Origin: an uncultured Prevotella sp.
GTDB lineage: Bacteria; Bacteroidota; Bacteroidia; Bacteroidales; Bacteroidaceae
Assembly (NCBI GenBank): GCA_900554695.1
Contig: USHV01000016.1
Location: 1-63,480 of the forward strand
Direction of reading: 5' to 3'
DNA: 63,480 nt
Position numbers and translations under genes: made by a program. The number at the start of each line of letters is the position of its first letter. Position 1 is the first letter of the stretch. The notes under the pieces were generated by a model, which was not told where the DNA came from, did not search any database, and saw nothing but the letters and a program-made list of their open reading frames with translations. Positions 7,929 to 17,221 of this stretch are shown one piece after another.

Positions 7929-9616
7929 CGCTGAAGTCCTCCTCCCCTACTGCGCAGGCGCTGAATAGGCGCTGCCTGACGTTCCACTATCTTGAGTTTC
8001 TGATCCTCACTCTTTCCGCGCCAGTTGAAAACATCGGCAGGACTGGTCGGACGCAGTTTGTCGAACCACGCAAATTCCGGCAGCTTGTAGCGCTCGGGCG
8101 GTATCTGCGTCATAGGATAAATAGTGCCGACAGCCTTTGGTGCCCATATTTTCTCGAGCTGACGGGTGGGCGACATGAACAGACGCATGGTGTCGGTCTC
8201 TATGTAATTGAGATTGGTAAGCGTACTATCCTTGTCGTCGGAGATGTAATAAACAGACTTGACGTTGCCTGTTGATACGAGACGACGCAGCGCACCGTCG
8301 GTGAAATAGGCATCCATGAGCCGCGACGACACCTGATTGTAGTGTTCTTCCTTATCTATGAGCTCCACCGACAACGCCTGACCGATAACCCGCGCGAGCC
8401 TTACGGTGCTGTCGTTCATATAAACCTCTATCTTCTCACCGAGTAACTGACGGTTGTCGTTCCACACTATCGGATCGCGATACATCGTAAGACACGAATC
8501 GAGCGAATTGAACACGAGTGAGTCGCACACCGCCTGGACATCCGTGCGATATACTTTCACCTTACTGAAACCATGCACCTTGCGATAGACAGAGTCTGTA
8601 TCTATATTATATGTATAGAGTTTCAAAGAGTCGGAGTGCATATACAGCGTGTCGGGTTGGCGCGAGAAGTCCTTCAGCAACACACTGTCCGTGGCATAGC
8701 CATAGCCTGTTTTCTCGTTGTAGAACAACCGGTTGCACCTCAATTCGTTCTTATTGAGCGTATCGATATATATCACATTGCCGAAGCCCTCGTTTATTCC
8801 GGTGTTATTGTTGTGGAAAAGACTGTCGCCGACAATGGTTTTCTCCTTATCGATTATGGTCGAACGTCCGAACAGTTGCGACTGGTCGGTCTTGGTGTTG
8901 AGGTATGCGTTCTCGGTCTTTATTATGCTTCCTTTAGACGTTATGCGCGAAGGACCGGTCACATGAGCCATAGACTTGCCGGTATCATAGAACAAAGAGT
9001 CGGTCAGGATGACTTGTTTGTCGCTGAGCATCTTCACGTTGTAGAAGAACGCTGCCTCCCTTGTCGCAGTGTTATACTCACCCCAGTCGGCCACGAGCTT
9101 ATCTTTTCCGTCAATCAGCTCGCCGCCTTCGAAGAAGTAAGCGTAACTGTAAAGGCGGTCATAATTAAGACTGTCGGTATAAAGAGTGCGTCCACGATGT
9201 TTCATCACCACATTGCGACGCGCCAGCATCATCTGCTCCACGCCGTCGTACTCGGCGTAGTCGCACGTCAGCGAGAGCGTATCACCCTGTCTGAACCTCA
9301 CATGTCCGAAAGCCTTCATGGCATTATCTTCCTGGAAAAAGTACGCGCTGTCGCACCAGAGATTTGCTCCGTTGTGTCTGAAATGCACCTTGCCCTTGGC
9401 TATCTGCGCCATAGGATTCAGTCCGTAGGCATCATACTTCAGTTCGTCGGCGTGCACCAGATACACCCTGTCGTCCTTAGCCGGCTTCTTAGGTGCTGGC
9501 AATCTGAGCGAAGAAGCGATAAGGCATAGTCCAAACAGGCATAGAACCAACATCATGATGATTCTATGCCCGCCCTGTAATCGGATTTTTATGTTATTAT
9601 GCGTCATCTGACCCAA
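7925..9616 (-). CDS. OstA/LptA-like periplasmic protein (LPS transport)
   Basis: This 563-residue exported protein has an N-terminal membrane/signal segment (about 19-38) and then repeated short beta-strand units with many 'D.L.Y' and 'G.V' turns, such as 'LTCDYAEYDGVEQMMLARRNVVMKHRGRTL' shortened here to its features. This is the OstA/LptA jellyroll pattern; the first 150 residues are the best match. LptA-type proteins bridge LPS across the periplasm, and this large Bacteroidetes version likely does similar work, which is inference. Its start overlaps the end of the upstream SurA-like gene by 13 bases, and a second ATG (9607) is possible. The pairing with two PPIase genes fits outer-membrane assembly. 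Confidence 0.8.
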   Translation of the reverse strand: MGQMTHNNIKIRLQGGHRIIMMLVLCLFGLCLIASSLRLPAPKKPAKDDRVYLVHADELKYDAYGLNPMAQIAKGKVHFRHNGANLWCDSAYFFQEDNAMKAFGHVRFRQGDTLSLTCDYAEYDGVEQMMLARRNVVMKHRGRTLYTDSLNYDRLYSYAYFFEGGELIDGKDKLVADWGEYNTATREAAFFYNVKMLSDKQVILTDSLFYDTGKSMAHVTGPSRITSKGSIIKTENAYLNTKTDQSQLFGRSTIIDKEKTIVGDSLFHNNNTGINEGFGNVIYIDTLNKNELRCNRLFYNEKTGYGYATDSVLLKDFSRQPDTLYMHSDSLKLYTYNIDTDSVYRKVHGFSKVKVYRTDVQAVCDSLVFNSLDSCLTMYRDPIVWNDNRQLLGEKIEVYMNDSTVRLARVIGQALSVELIDKEEHYNQVSSRLMDAYFTDGALRRLVSTGNVKSVYYISDDKDSTLTNLNYIETDTMRLFMSPTRQLEKIWAPKAVGTIYPMTQIPPERYKLPEFAWFDKLRPTSPADVFNWRGKSEDQKLKIVERQAAPIQRLRSRGGGLQR

Positions 9617-11037
9617 CCTTCGTATTCGAAATCGCAGTTCTTATATTTGTCGTTCATTCTGACGTATGTTTTCTTTATCTTATCCACGACCCAATCGTGC
9701 AGGAACTTGTCTCGTTCCTTCTGCAACACCACGTTCTTCATCACCTGATAGTCCTCAGTGATTGTAGCGCGGTGAGCCTCGGTGCGGCTCTTGAGCTTGA
9801 TGATGGCACAAACGGTCTTGCCCTGATTGTTGAGCATCTCGAAAGCGTTTGATATCTCGCCCACCTTCAGCTTCTCAACCTCACGCGCAACTTCTGTCGG
9901 CAGGTCCTGCATGCGGAAACGTGAAGTACGGCCCTCAGCCGAAATGTATGACATGACACCGTGGTTGTTGCGTGTGTCCTTATCGTCTGACACATAAGTC
10001 GCAGCTTCCTCGAACGTGTATTTGCCGTCGCGGATCTCTCCAGACAACGAGTCGAGCTTGTGAGTCATCTCGTCTATGGCCTCCTGTGACACCTTAGGTC
10101 TGCGCAGGATGTGGCGCACCTTTATCTTGTCGCCTCGCTTATCGATGAGCTGAATGATGTGATAACCATACTCAGACTCAACAATCTTGGATATTTTCTT
10201 AGGATCGGTAAGGTTGAACGCCACGTTGGCGAACGCCGGATCGAGGTAACCACGTCCCACGTAATCCATCTCTCCACCTTGTCGTGCAGAGCCAGGATCT
10301 TCAGAATAAAGACGTGCGAGCGTTGCGAAAGTAGTCTCTCCGCTCATTATTCGTTCGGTGTATGAACGCAGATCGTTCTTCACACGGTTGATTTCCTCCT
10401 GCGATACCTTAGGCTGTTTTGTAATGATTTCCACCTCTACCTCTGTCGGCACGAGTGGCAGACTGTCTTCAGGCAGGTCACGGAAATAGCGGCGCACATC
10501 GGCCGGAGTCACGGTGATGTCTTCCACAAGTTTCTTTTTCATCATGCTGATGAGCTGACTGTTCTTGAACTCATCATGCAGTTCCTGTCGCATCTGCGAC
10601 ACAGACTCCTTGCGGTATTCCTCCAGTTTCTCGCGCGAACCTGCCACCTGAATCCAGCGGTTTATCTGCTCGTCGATGGCTCTTGCCACGTCCGACTCCG
10701 ACACCTCTATAGAGTCGAGTTCCGCCTGATGCAGAAACAGTTTCTGCACAGCGAGCTGCTCAGGTATGGCACAATCGGGATTGCCGCGCCATTTGATGCC
10801 TTCGGCCTCGCCCTGCAGGCGCATCATCTCGACATCAGACTTCAGGATGGGTTCGTCGCCCACAATCCATATCACCTCATCGGCAATGCTGCTTTCCGGT
10901 ATCTCGGTTTTCTGAGCCGTTGCCACGGAGTCGCTGTCGGAGCCCCCACGCGCGGCCTGAGTACGTGCGGTGACGCTCAAGCCGGACAGGAACACCAAAG
11001 CCAGCAAACCGGTATAGATGTTAATCACTTTTCTCAT
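9604..11037 (-). CDS. SurA-like periplasmic peptidyl-prolyl isomerase
   Basis: A 477-residue chaperone/isomerase for outer-membrane proteins. A signal peptide (about 1-25) is followed by a SurA N-terminal chaperone domain ('ADEVIWIVGDEPILKSDVEM'). Two parvulin-like modules then appear at about residues 195-300 ('SEDPGSARQGGEMDYVGRG') and 305-400 ('KVRHILRRPKVSQEAIDEM'). It lies between a second PPIase gene and the OstA-like gene, 35 bases after the former. The name surA is avoided because Bacteroidales have several paralogues. Confidence 0.88.
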   Translation of the reverse strand: MRKVINIYTGLLALVFLSGLSVTARTQAARGGSDSDSVATAQKTEIPESSIADEVIWIVGDEPILKSDVEMMRLQGEAEGIKWRGNPDCAIPEQLAVQKLFLHQAELDSIEVSESDVARAIDEQINRWIQVAGSREKLEEYRKESVSQMRQELHDEFKNSQLISMMKKKLVEDITVTPADVRRYFRDLPEDSLPLVPTEVEVEIITKQPKVSQEEINRVKNDLRSYTERIMSGETTFATLARLYSEDPGSARQGGEMDYVGRGYLDPAFANVAFNLTDPKKISKIVESEYGYHIIQLIDKRGDKIKVRHILRRPKVSQEAIDEMTHKLDSLSGEIRDGKYTFEEAATYVSDDKDTRNNHGVMSYISAEGRTSRFRMQDLPTEVAREVEKLKVGEISNAFEMLNNQGKTVCAIIKLKSRTEAHRATITEDYQVMKNVVLQKERDKFLHDWVVDKIKKTYVRMNDKYKNCDFEYEGWVR

Positions 11038-11072
11038 TATATTCTGTTTAGTTTAAAATCGGCAAAAGACCT

Positions 11073-12494
11073 TCAATGCTTGTTCACCGTGGCGAGCACG
11101 CTCTTGTCCACCGTGACTGCATATTTCTTTCTCAGATCAGCCACCCACTGCTCTTCGAGCTGTTCCTGATAGTCGGTCACCACAAGCTCGCGCACATCCT
11201 CGTACGACTTAGGCGACTTGAGCAGCTTGCCATAAACGGCAGGTATGGGATATTCGGCGGGCGGAGTGACAACCGAATCCTTTCCGAACACCACCTTGTC
11301 TATCAGCGCGTTGTCGCCTTTCTTGAATATACCTTTCACCACCTTTATGCGTATGGTGCTGTCGTTGAAAGCATGGCGCAGAGTGTCGGCCCAATCCTTG
11401 AAGTCCACTTTTTTCAAGACGTCCTTCACGGCCTGCACGTCGGCCTCGTCTTTCACGTAGTAAGCAATACCTTTATATCTGGGTGAGTCCCAGCGATATT
11501 TCTTCTTGTTCTTCTTGAACATGCGCTCGAGTCCCTTCTCGTCGGTGGCAGCCTTCTCCCATACGGTGCGGTTGCTTATCTCGTAGAGCAGCAGTCCGTC
11601 GTGATATTCGCGTATGAGGTTCTTCAGGTCTGGGTCCGAAGCCTCCATCTCGGCGGCTCTCTTGTCGAGCACCTCATCAGGAGTCATCTGCGGCACAGAG
11701 GCCTTGGCTATTGAGTCGATGTTCTGTGTTATGATGCGCTCGCGCACTCCGCGCTGGTCGATGAAGCGCACTATGTCGGCGTGAATGGAGTCGTAGGGGA
11801 AGAACTTGCTCTTGTCCTCGAGCAGCACTATGTGATAGCCTGCCGGCGAGAGAAACGGTTTGCTCATCTCACCCTTCTTCAGTGAGAAGATGACATCCTC
11901 AAACTCCTTGAGCGTCTGACCTTTCTGCAGCCACGGCAGTAGTCCGCCCTCGACGGCAGAGCGGCGGTCGTCAGAGCATTTGCGTGCCAGTTCGGAAAAG
12001 TCGGCACCACCCTGCAGCGCGTTGTATATGGAGTCTATGCGTTCCTTGGCCTTTGCCTGAGCGTCGGCCGGAGCATTCTGTCTGAGCCCCACGAGAATGT
12101 GCGCCGGTCTCACAAGTCCGCCGAGTGAGTCGACACGAGTCTGCGTAGCCTTGTAAATTTTCCAAGCCTCGTTCTCTATGTCGGTGTTGTTGATGAACGA
12201 CGGGCGTATCTGCTGATTGCGGTAGAGCAGGAATTCAGACCTGAAACTCTTTGTGGTGTCTATGCCGGCATCCATTGCTGCCTGCACCTTCAGTTTATAG
12301 TTGATGAAAAGATCGACATACTCGTCAACGCTTTTCTTATCGACCACTGTCTCAGAGTTGTTCTTATTGTAAGAATATTCAAACTCAGAACGTGTCACGG
12401 GATGGCCGTTTATGGTCATCACCACCGGGTCGTTCTGAGCATTTGCAATGCTTCCGCAAAGAAGCATTGCAAACATCAGTACACTTAATTTCAT
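11073..12494 (-). CDS. Parvulin-type peptidyl-prolyl isomerase
   Basis: A 473-residue exported protein with signal peptide (about 1-19, ending SIANA). A PPIase N-terminal helical region follows ('VVMTINGHPVTRSEFEYSY'), then a parvulin domain at about residues 130-235 ('VRPAHILVGLRQNAP', 'DFSELARKCSDDRRSAVEGG', 'GYHIVLLED'). The C-terminal half lacks a second clear parvulin motif and probably serves as a chaperone domain. It lies between guaB and the SurA-like gene with gaps of 35-45 bases, so co-transcription is likely. Role: folding of outer-membrane or lipoproteins in the periplasm. Confidence 0.88.
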   Translation of the reverse strand: MKLSVLMFAMLLCGSIANAQNDPVVMTINGHPVTRSEFEYSYNKNNSETVVDKKSVDEYVDLFINYKLKVQAAMDAGIDTTKSFRSEFLLYRNQQIRPSFINNTDIENEAWKIYKATQTRVDSLGGLVRPAHILVGLRQNAPADAQAKAKERIDSIYNALQGGADFSELARKCSDDRRSAVEGGLLPWLQKGQTLKEFEDVIFSLKKGEMSKPFLSPAGYHIVLLEDKSKFFPYDSIHADIVRFIDQRGVRERIITQNIDSIAKASVPQMTPDEVLDKRAAEMEASDPDLKNLIREYHDGLLLYEISNRTVWEKAATDEKGLERMFKKNKKKYRWDSPRYKGIAYYVKDEADVQAVKDVLKKVDFKDWADTLRHAFNDSTIRIKVVKGIFKKGDNALIDKVVFGKDSVVTPPAEYPIPAVYGKLLKSPKSYEDVRELVVTDYQEQLEEQWVADLRKKYAVTVDKSVLATVNKH

Positions 12495-12537
12495 TATAGG
12501 TTTCTGTTTTTACAAAAATATCGTCAGTGCCTTCCCA

Positions 12538-14016
12538 TTATTCAGGACGTGAATAATTAGGAGCCTCACTTGTGATCATGATGTCGTGAGGATGGCTTTC
12601 AAGCACACCGGCGTTGGTGATGCGTGTGAAGCGTGCACCGTGCAGTTCCTCTATGTCGTGAGCACCGCAGTAGCCCATGCCTGAGCGCAGACCACCTACG
12701 AGCTGATAGATCACCTCCTGAACAGTTCCTTTGTAAGGCACGCGTCCTGCTATTCCCTCCGGAACGAGTTTCTTCACGTTCTTTGTGCCGGCCTGGAAGT
12801 AGCGGTCCTTTGAGCCGTTCTCCATAGCCTCGAGCGATCCCATACCGCGATAGCTCTTGAACTTACGTCCGTTGAAGATGATTGTGTCGCCCGGGCTCTC
12901 CTCTGTACCTGCTACAAGCGAACCGATCATAACGCATGTTCCACCTGCTGCAAGAGCCTTGACAACATCGCCCGAATAGCGGAGTCCGCCGTCGGCGATC
13001 AACGGAACGCCTGTGCCCTTGAGGGCTGTATATACATCATAGATGGCACTGAGCTGCGGCACACCTACACCGGCAACGACACGTGTGGTGCAGATAGAAC
13101 CCGGTCCGATGCCCACCTTGATGGCGTCGGCGCCATTGTCAACCAACATCTTTGCTGCCGCGCCTGTAGCTACGTTGCCCACTACTATATCGACATTCGG
13201 GAACGCGCCCTTGGCCTCGACGAGTTTCTCGATGACATATTTTGAATGTCCGTGAGCGGTATCGATAACGATGGCGTCGGCACCGGCCTCGACAAGAGCC
13301 TGCATACGGTCGAGCGTATCCACCGTCACGCCTACTCCGGCAGCCACGCGCAGACGTCCTTTGTCGTCCTTGCATGCCATCGGTTTGTCCTTGGCCTTTG
13401 TTATGTCCTTGTATGTGATGAGTCCCACCAGGTGATTGTCCTTATCGACAACCGGCAGTTTCTCAATCTTGTTTTCCTGTAATATCTGTGCTGCAGCGCT
13501 GAGGTCAGTCTGCAAATGAGTGGTGACAAGGTTCTCAGAAGTCATCACCTCGTCAATGAGTTTGTCAAGATGACGCTCGAAGCGCAAGTCGCGGTTGGTA
13601 ACTATACCCACAAGATGCTTTTCATCATCTACGACAGGTATTCCGCCGATGTGATACTCGGCCATTATGTCGAGAGCATCCTGCACCGTGCTTCCGCGGC
13701 GGATGGTTACCGGATCGTATATCATTCCGTTCTCGGCACGCTTTACGATGGCTACCTGACGGGCCTGTTCCTCTATAGACATGTTCTTGTGTATGACACC
13801 TATACCTCCTTCACGCGCAATGGCGATTGCCATAGCCGATTCGGTGACTGTGTCCATGGCAGCAGTCACAAACGGCACGTTCAGAGTGATGTTACGTGAG
13901 AAACGGGTTTTCAGATCTACCATCTTAGGTAATACCTCGGAATAAGCCGGAATAAGAAGGACGTCATCGAAGGTCAGACCGTCCATTACAATTTTATCTG
14001 CAACAAATGATGACAT
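12538..14016 (-). CDS. guaB: IMP dehydrogenase
   Basis: The enzyme oxidises IMP to XMP with NAD+, the committed step of GMP synthesis. The start at 14016 (MSSFVADKIVMDG) fits the family; an ATG three codons upstream (14025) is possible. A pair of CBS domains lies within the barrel (about residues 95-205). The catalytic cysteine is in 'GPGSICTTRVVAGVGVPQ' (about 300-317), the phosphate-binding loop in 'DGGLRYSGD', and the mobile flap in 'YRGMGSLEAMENGS' with 'GRVPYKG'. About 492 residues, normal length. It heads the operon-like run that continues with two PPIases, the OstA-like gene and mutL. Confidence 0.97.
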   Translation of the reverse strand: MSSFVADKIVMDGLTFDDVLLIPAYSEVLPKMVDLKTRFSRNITLNVPFVTAAMDTVTESAMAIAIAREGGIGVIHKNMSIEEQARQVAIVKRAENGMIYDPVTIRRGSTVQDALDIMAEYHIGGIPVVDDEKHLVGIVTNRDLRFERHLDKLIDEVMTSENLVTTHLQTDLSAAAQILQENKIEKLPVVDKDNHLVGLITYKDITKAKDKPMACKDDKGRLRVAAGVGVTVDTLDRMQALVEAGADAIVIDTAHGHSKYVIEKLVEAKGAFPNVDIVVGNVATGAAAKMLVDNGADAIKVGIGPGSICTTRVVAGVGVPQLSAIYDVYTALKGTGVPLIADGGLRYSGDVVKALAAGGTCVMIGSLVAGTEESPGDTIIFNGRKFKSYRGMGSLEAMENGSKDRYFQAGTKNVKKLVPEGIAGRVPYKGTVQEVIYQLVGGLRSGMGYCGAHDIEELHGARFTRITNAGVLESHPHDIMITSEAPNYSRPE

Positions 14017-14042
14017 ATAATACATTAAAAATTTATTGCGTG

Positions 14043-14050
14043 CAAATTTA
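14043..14050 (-). promoter_or_regulatory. -7 promoter box of guaB
   Basis: TAAATTTG on the minus strand matches TAnnTTTG and lies 27 bases before the guaB start. Confidence 0.65.
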
Positions 14051-14384
14051 GCATAAATTTTTCACATTGAACGTAACACGGCGGGCTTTTCATTAATACA
14101 TTAACACTATTTATCCGAAATCGGCAGACGCCGACACCCTAAACCGTTCACTATGGCACGGACTCGCGACGTGAAAACGGGCTTAATAGGTGTCAGAAAG
14201 CCCCACCGGCGTAAGGTCGGGAAACAGGAAGTCGGGAATGGCAGAACGGCTCGGCCAAGCGCCGCGACAGCTCCGGACAAGAGCCCGGTCTGGCCACCGC
14301 AAGAACGGACTGCCGCGTATCCCTCGGCAGACAGCACACAAAGCCGCGGAAAAGGCCGAAACGGAACGGAAACGAGGCAAAATT
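14051..14384. other. Gap between guaB promoter and array element
   Basis: Relatively GC-rich sequence (14150-14380) open in several frames on both strands, but without a conserved motif or start signal. No gene, RNA or repeat is recognised. Confidence 0.4.
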
Positions 14385-14730
14385 TCTTGACTTTTTTTTG
14401 ACAATTAACATTTACAAAATAGAAATGAAGAAGCTCCGAAAAGGCCTTTTTCTGCCTTCGGAAACATAGAATTGACCGAGTTGCGACACGGGAAAAACAA
14501 TGCGGCGGTGCGAAAAAGCCCATTTCACGATTCAAAATGCCCCATTTCGGATGATGATATGCACCATTTCAGCACCCGAAATGCACCATATCGCAGTCCG
14601 AAATGGGGCATTTCGCAACGCAATCCGGTTTTTATCATTGCACGTTATGCGCGCAATCGCACATAACACACAGATATCCAGCGCATTAAAACTGCACGCT
14701 CATATTCGCGATATTTGCGCCCGGGAATAA
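14385..14730. repeat. 22-bp palindrome-array element, copy 2
   Basis: An AT-rich start (TTTCTTGACTTTTTTTTGAC at about 14387) resembles the ends of copies 1, 6 and 7. Five units follow at exactly 22-bp steps: 14511, 14533, 14555, 14577 and 14599, for example CGAAATGGGGCATTTCGC. A weaker unit starts at 14621. A remnant of the long-type hairpin (CGCGATATTTGCGCCCGG) lies near 14707. Orientation is opposite to copy 1. The element lies between the guaB promoter and the end of recQ. Confidence 0.8.
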
Positions 14731-14890
14731 AATTTTTCAGAAAACAGGGCTCCATGACGAGTTGAGCGGGACGATTTAACACAATTAACAATAGTTCACA
14801 TACAGTGATTTCAACCCATGTCGCGAGGCTGCACGGCGGACGACGACGAACGGCAGCGCAGCAGACTTACGGCACATGACCGCAAAAAAA

Positions 14891-14928
14891 TGTGCGGACC
14901 GCACGCACAAAGGCATACGGTCCGCACA
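14891..14928 (-). terminator. Terminator of recQ
   Basis: An 11-bp stem (TGTGCGGACCG/CGGTCCGCACA) with a 16-nt loop is followed, reading the minus strand, by eight T residues. It lies 35 bases beyond the recQ stop. Confidence 0.9.
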
Positions 14929-14962
14929 CGTATCATATTTTTACAGCCGGTACAACAGGGCA

Positions 14963-17140
14963 TCAGTTGCCCATCTCAGACAGGAACTTTATGCGCACCA
15001 GGCGTATGTCGTTCTCCGTGCTGTCGTCGCCCAGCTCCTCGAGAGCCGTCTCTATGTCTCCCGTCTCGCTTTCGCGGAAATACTCGTATATGTCGTCTAT
15101 GTGGTCGGCATCCATCACGTCGTCGAGGAAATAGTCGATGTTGAGTTTCGTGCCGCTGTAAACTATTGCCTCGATCTCGTCGAGCAGTTCCTCAAACTCG
15201 AGTCCATGCGCCGACGCTATGTCGTCGAGCGGTATCTGGCGATCTATGCTCTGTATTATCTTCACCTTCAGCATGGACTTCTTCGCCACGGTGCGCACGC
15301 GCAGCTCCTCGGGCCGCTCAATGTCGTTCTCCTCACAGTGGCGCTTTATCAGTTCGCAGAATTCGCGTCCGTAGCGCTTGGCCTTGCCTATGCCCACGCC
15401 CTGTATGTTCTGCAATTCCTCTATGGTGATGGGGTACATTGTGGCCATCTGCTCGAGCGATACGTCCTGGAAGATGACGTATCCGGGCAGTCCCTGCTTC
15501 TTTGCCACCTTCTTGCGCAGATCCTTCAGCATGGAGTAGAGCTCCGGATCGAGCGCCGCGCCCGAGCGGTCGCCGCCCTCCTCCTCGTATTGTTCGCTGA
15601 AATCGTTGTCCTCGACAATCATGAACGAAGTAGGATTCTTTATGAACTTGCGTCCCGCCGGAGTTATCTTCAGCACTCCATAGTTCTCCACCTCCTTGTC
15701 CAGATAGCCGGCAATGAGCGCCTGACGTATCACGGGGTTCCATATCTTCGGGTCTTCGTCCTCGCCCGAACCGAACTCCTCGAGCTGGTCGTGCTTGTGA
15801 GAGACAATCTCGTCGGTGGAGCGTCCTTTCACAAAATCAATGAGATATGGCTGCTGGAACGCCTCCTTTATGGCCACAACAGCCTTGAGTATGATGAGCA
15901 GAGCGTCCTTGCCCTCGCGCTTCTCCTTGGGATGCAGACAGTTGTCGCAGTTGCCGCAATTCTCTTGATGATACTCCTCGCCGAAGTAATGCAGCAGCAG
16001 CTTGCGTCGGCATACGCACGACTCGGCATAGGCTGCCGTCTCCTGGAGCAGCTGTTTGCCTATGTCCTGCTCGGCGACAGGCTTTCCCTCCATGAACTTC
16101 TCGAGCTTCTGAAGGTCCTGATAGGCGTAGAAAGCGATGCAGATGCCCTCGCCTCCGTCGCGTCCGGCGCGTCCTGTCTCCTGGTAGTAGCCCTCAAGGC
16201 TCTTTGGAATATCATAATGTATGACGAAGCGCACGTCGGGTTTGTCTATTCCCATGCCGAAAGCTATGGTGGCGACAATGACGTCGATGCGCTCCATGAG
16301 GAAGTCGTCCTGCGTCTGCGAGCGTGTGGCGGAGTCGAGACCTGCGTGATAAGGCGCCGCCTTTATGTCGTTTGCCTGCAACACGGCGGCAAGCTCCTCC
16401 ACCTTCTTACGCGATATGCAATACACGATGCCGCTCTTTCCGGCATTGTGCTTTATGAATTTTATTATCTGTTTGTCTATGTCCTTGGTCTTCTGTCTTA
16501 CCTCGTAATAGAGGTTTGGACGGTTGAACGAGCTCTTGAACTCGCGTGCGTTCAGTATGCCCAGACTCTTCTTTATGTCTGTCCTCACCTTGTCGGTGGC
16601 GGTGGCGGTGAGCGCTATGACCGGCGCCGCGCCTATCTTGTTTATCGTAGGCCGTATGTTACGGTACTCAGGACGGAAATCGTGTCCCCACTCCGAGATG
16701 CAGTGCGCCTCGTCTATGGCGTAGAACGAAATCTTGAATGATTTGAAAAATTCGAGATTATCCTCTTTGTTGAGCGATTCCGGCGCCACATAGAGCAGTT
16801 TGGTCCTGCCGGCGTGCACGTCGTCCATCACCTGTTGTATGGCGGCCTTGTTGAGCGACGAGTTCAGATAATGAGCCACTCCGCTTTCCTCACTCAGTCC
16901 GTTGATAACATCAACCTGGTTTTTCATAAGAGCGATGAGCGGCGACACTACTATGGCCGTGCCTTCCATTATGAGTGACGGCAGCTGATAGCACAGACTC
17001 TTTCCGCCACCTGTCGGCATGAGCACGAAGGTGTCGTTGCCGTCGAGCAGGTTGCGTATGATTGCCTCCTGATCGCCTTTGAACTTGTCGAAGCCGAAAT
17101 ATCGCTTCAGTTCTTCGTTAAGATTAACTTTAGATGTCAT
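14963..17140 (-). CDS. recQ: ATP-dependent DNA helicase RecQ
   Basis: A 3'-5' helicase of 725 residues used in recombination and fork repair. Motif I is 'PTGGGKSLCYQLPS' (about 41-54) and motif II 'AIDEAHCISEWGHDF' (about 140). The RecQ zinc site is visible as spaced cysteines in 'CVCRRKLLLHYF' and 'CGNCDNC' (about 375-405). An HRDC domain spans about 525-605 ('PITIEELQNIQGVGIGKAK'). About 110 extra C-terminal residues, including an HTH-like segment and a very acidic tail, exceed the 609 residues of the E. coli enzyme; a long form like this occurs in Bacteroidetes. It follows clpX by about 80 bases. Confidence 0.96.
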   Translation of the reverse strand: MTSKVNLNEELKRYFGFDKFKGDQEAIIRNLLDGNDTFVLMPTGGGKSLCYQLPSLIMEGTAIVVSPLIALMKNQVDVINGLSEESGVAHYLNSSLNKAAIQQVMDDVHAGRTKLLYVAPESLNKEDNLEFFKSFKISFYAIDEAHCISEWGHDFRPEYRNIRPTINKIGAAPVIALTATATDKVRTDIKKSLGILNAREFKSSFNRPNLYYEVRQKTKDIDKQIIKFIKHNAGKSGIVYCISRKKVEELAAVLQANDIKAAPYHAGLDSATRSQTQDDFLMERIDVIVATIAFGMGIDKPDVRFVIHYDIPKSLEGYYQETGRAGRDGGEGICIAFYAYQDLQKLEKFMEGKPVAEQDIGKQLLQETAAYAESCVCRRKLLLHYFGEEYHQENCGNCDNCLHPKEKREGKDALLIILKAVVAIKEAFQQPYLIDFVKGRSTDEIVSHKHDQLEEFGSGEDEDPKIWNPVIRQALIAGYLDKEVENYGVLKITPAGRKFIKNPTSFMIVEDNDFSEQYEEEGGDRSGAALDPELYSMLKDLRKKVAKKQGLPGYVIFQDVSLEQMATMYPITIEELQNIQGVGIGKAKRYGREFCELIKRHCEENDIERPEELRVRTVAKKSMLKVKIIQSIDRQIPLDDIASAHGLEFEELLDEIEAIVYSGTKLNIDYFLDDVMDADHIDDIYEYFRESETGDIETALEELGDDSTENDIRLVRIKFLSEMGN

Positions 17141-17221
17141 AGAGTTTGTTTAGAATGAAAGGTAGAGAACTACGTGGCAGTTGTATAAGCAACAGATAAT
17201 CGGCAATGCGCGCGACCGGAT

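Noticed and set aside
14150..14400. Several overlapping frames in GC-rich sequence upstream of guaB
   Set aside because: Frames are open on both strands without a recognised motif or start context.
14876..16741. 621-codon frame opposite recQ, and similar long frames opposite other genes
   Set aside because: They are antisense to well-recognised genes and arise from codon usage.
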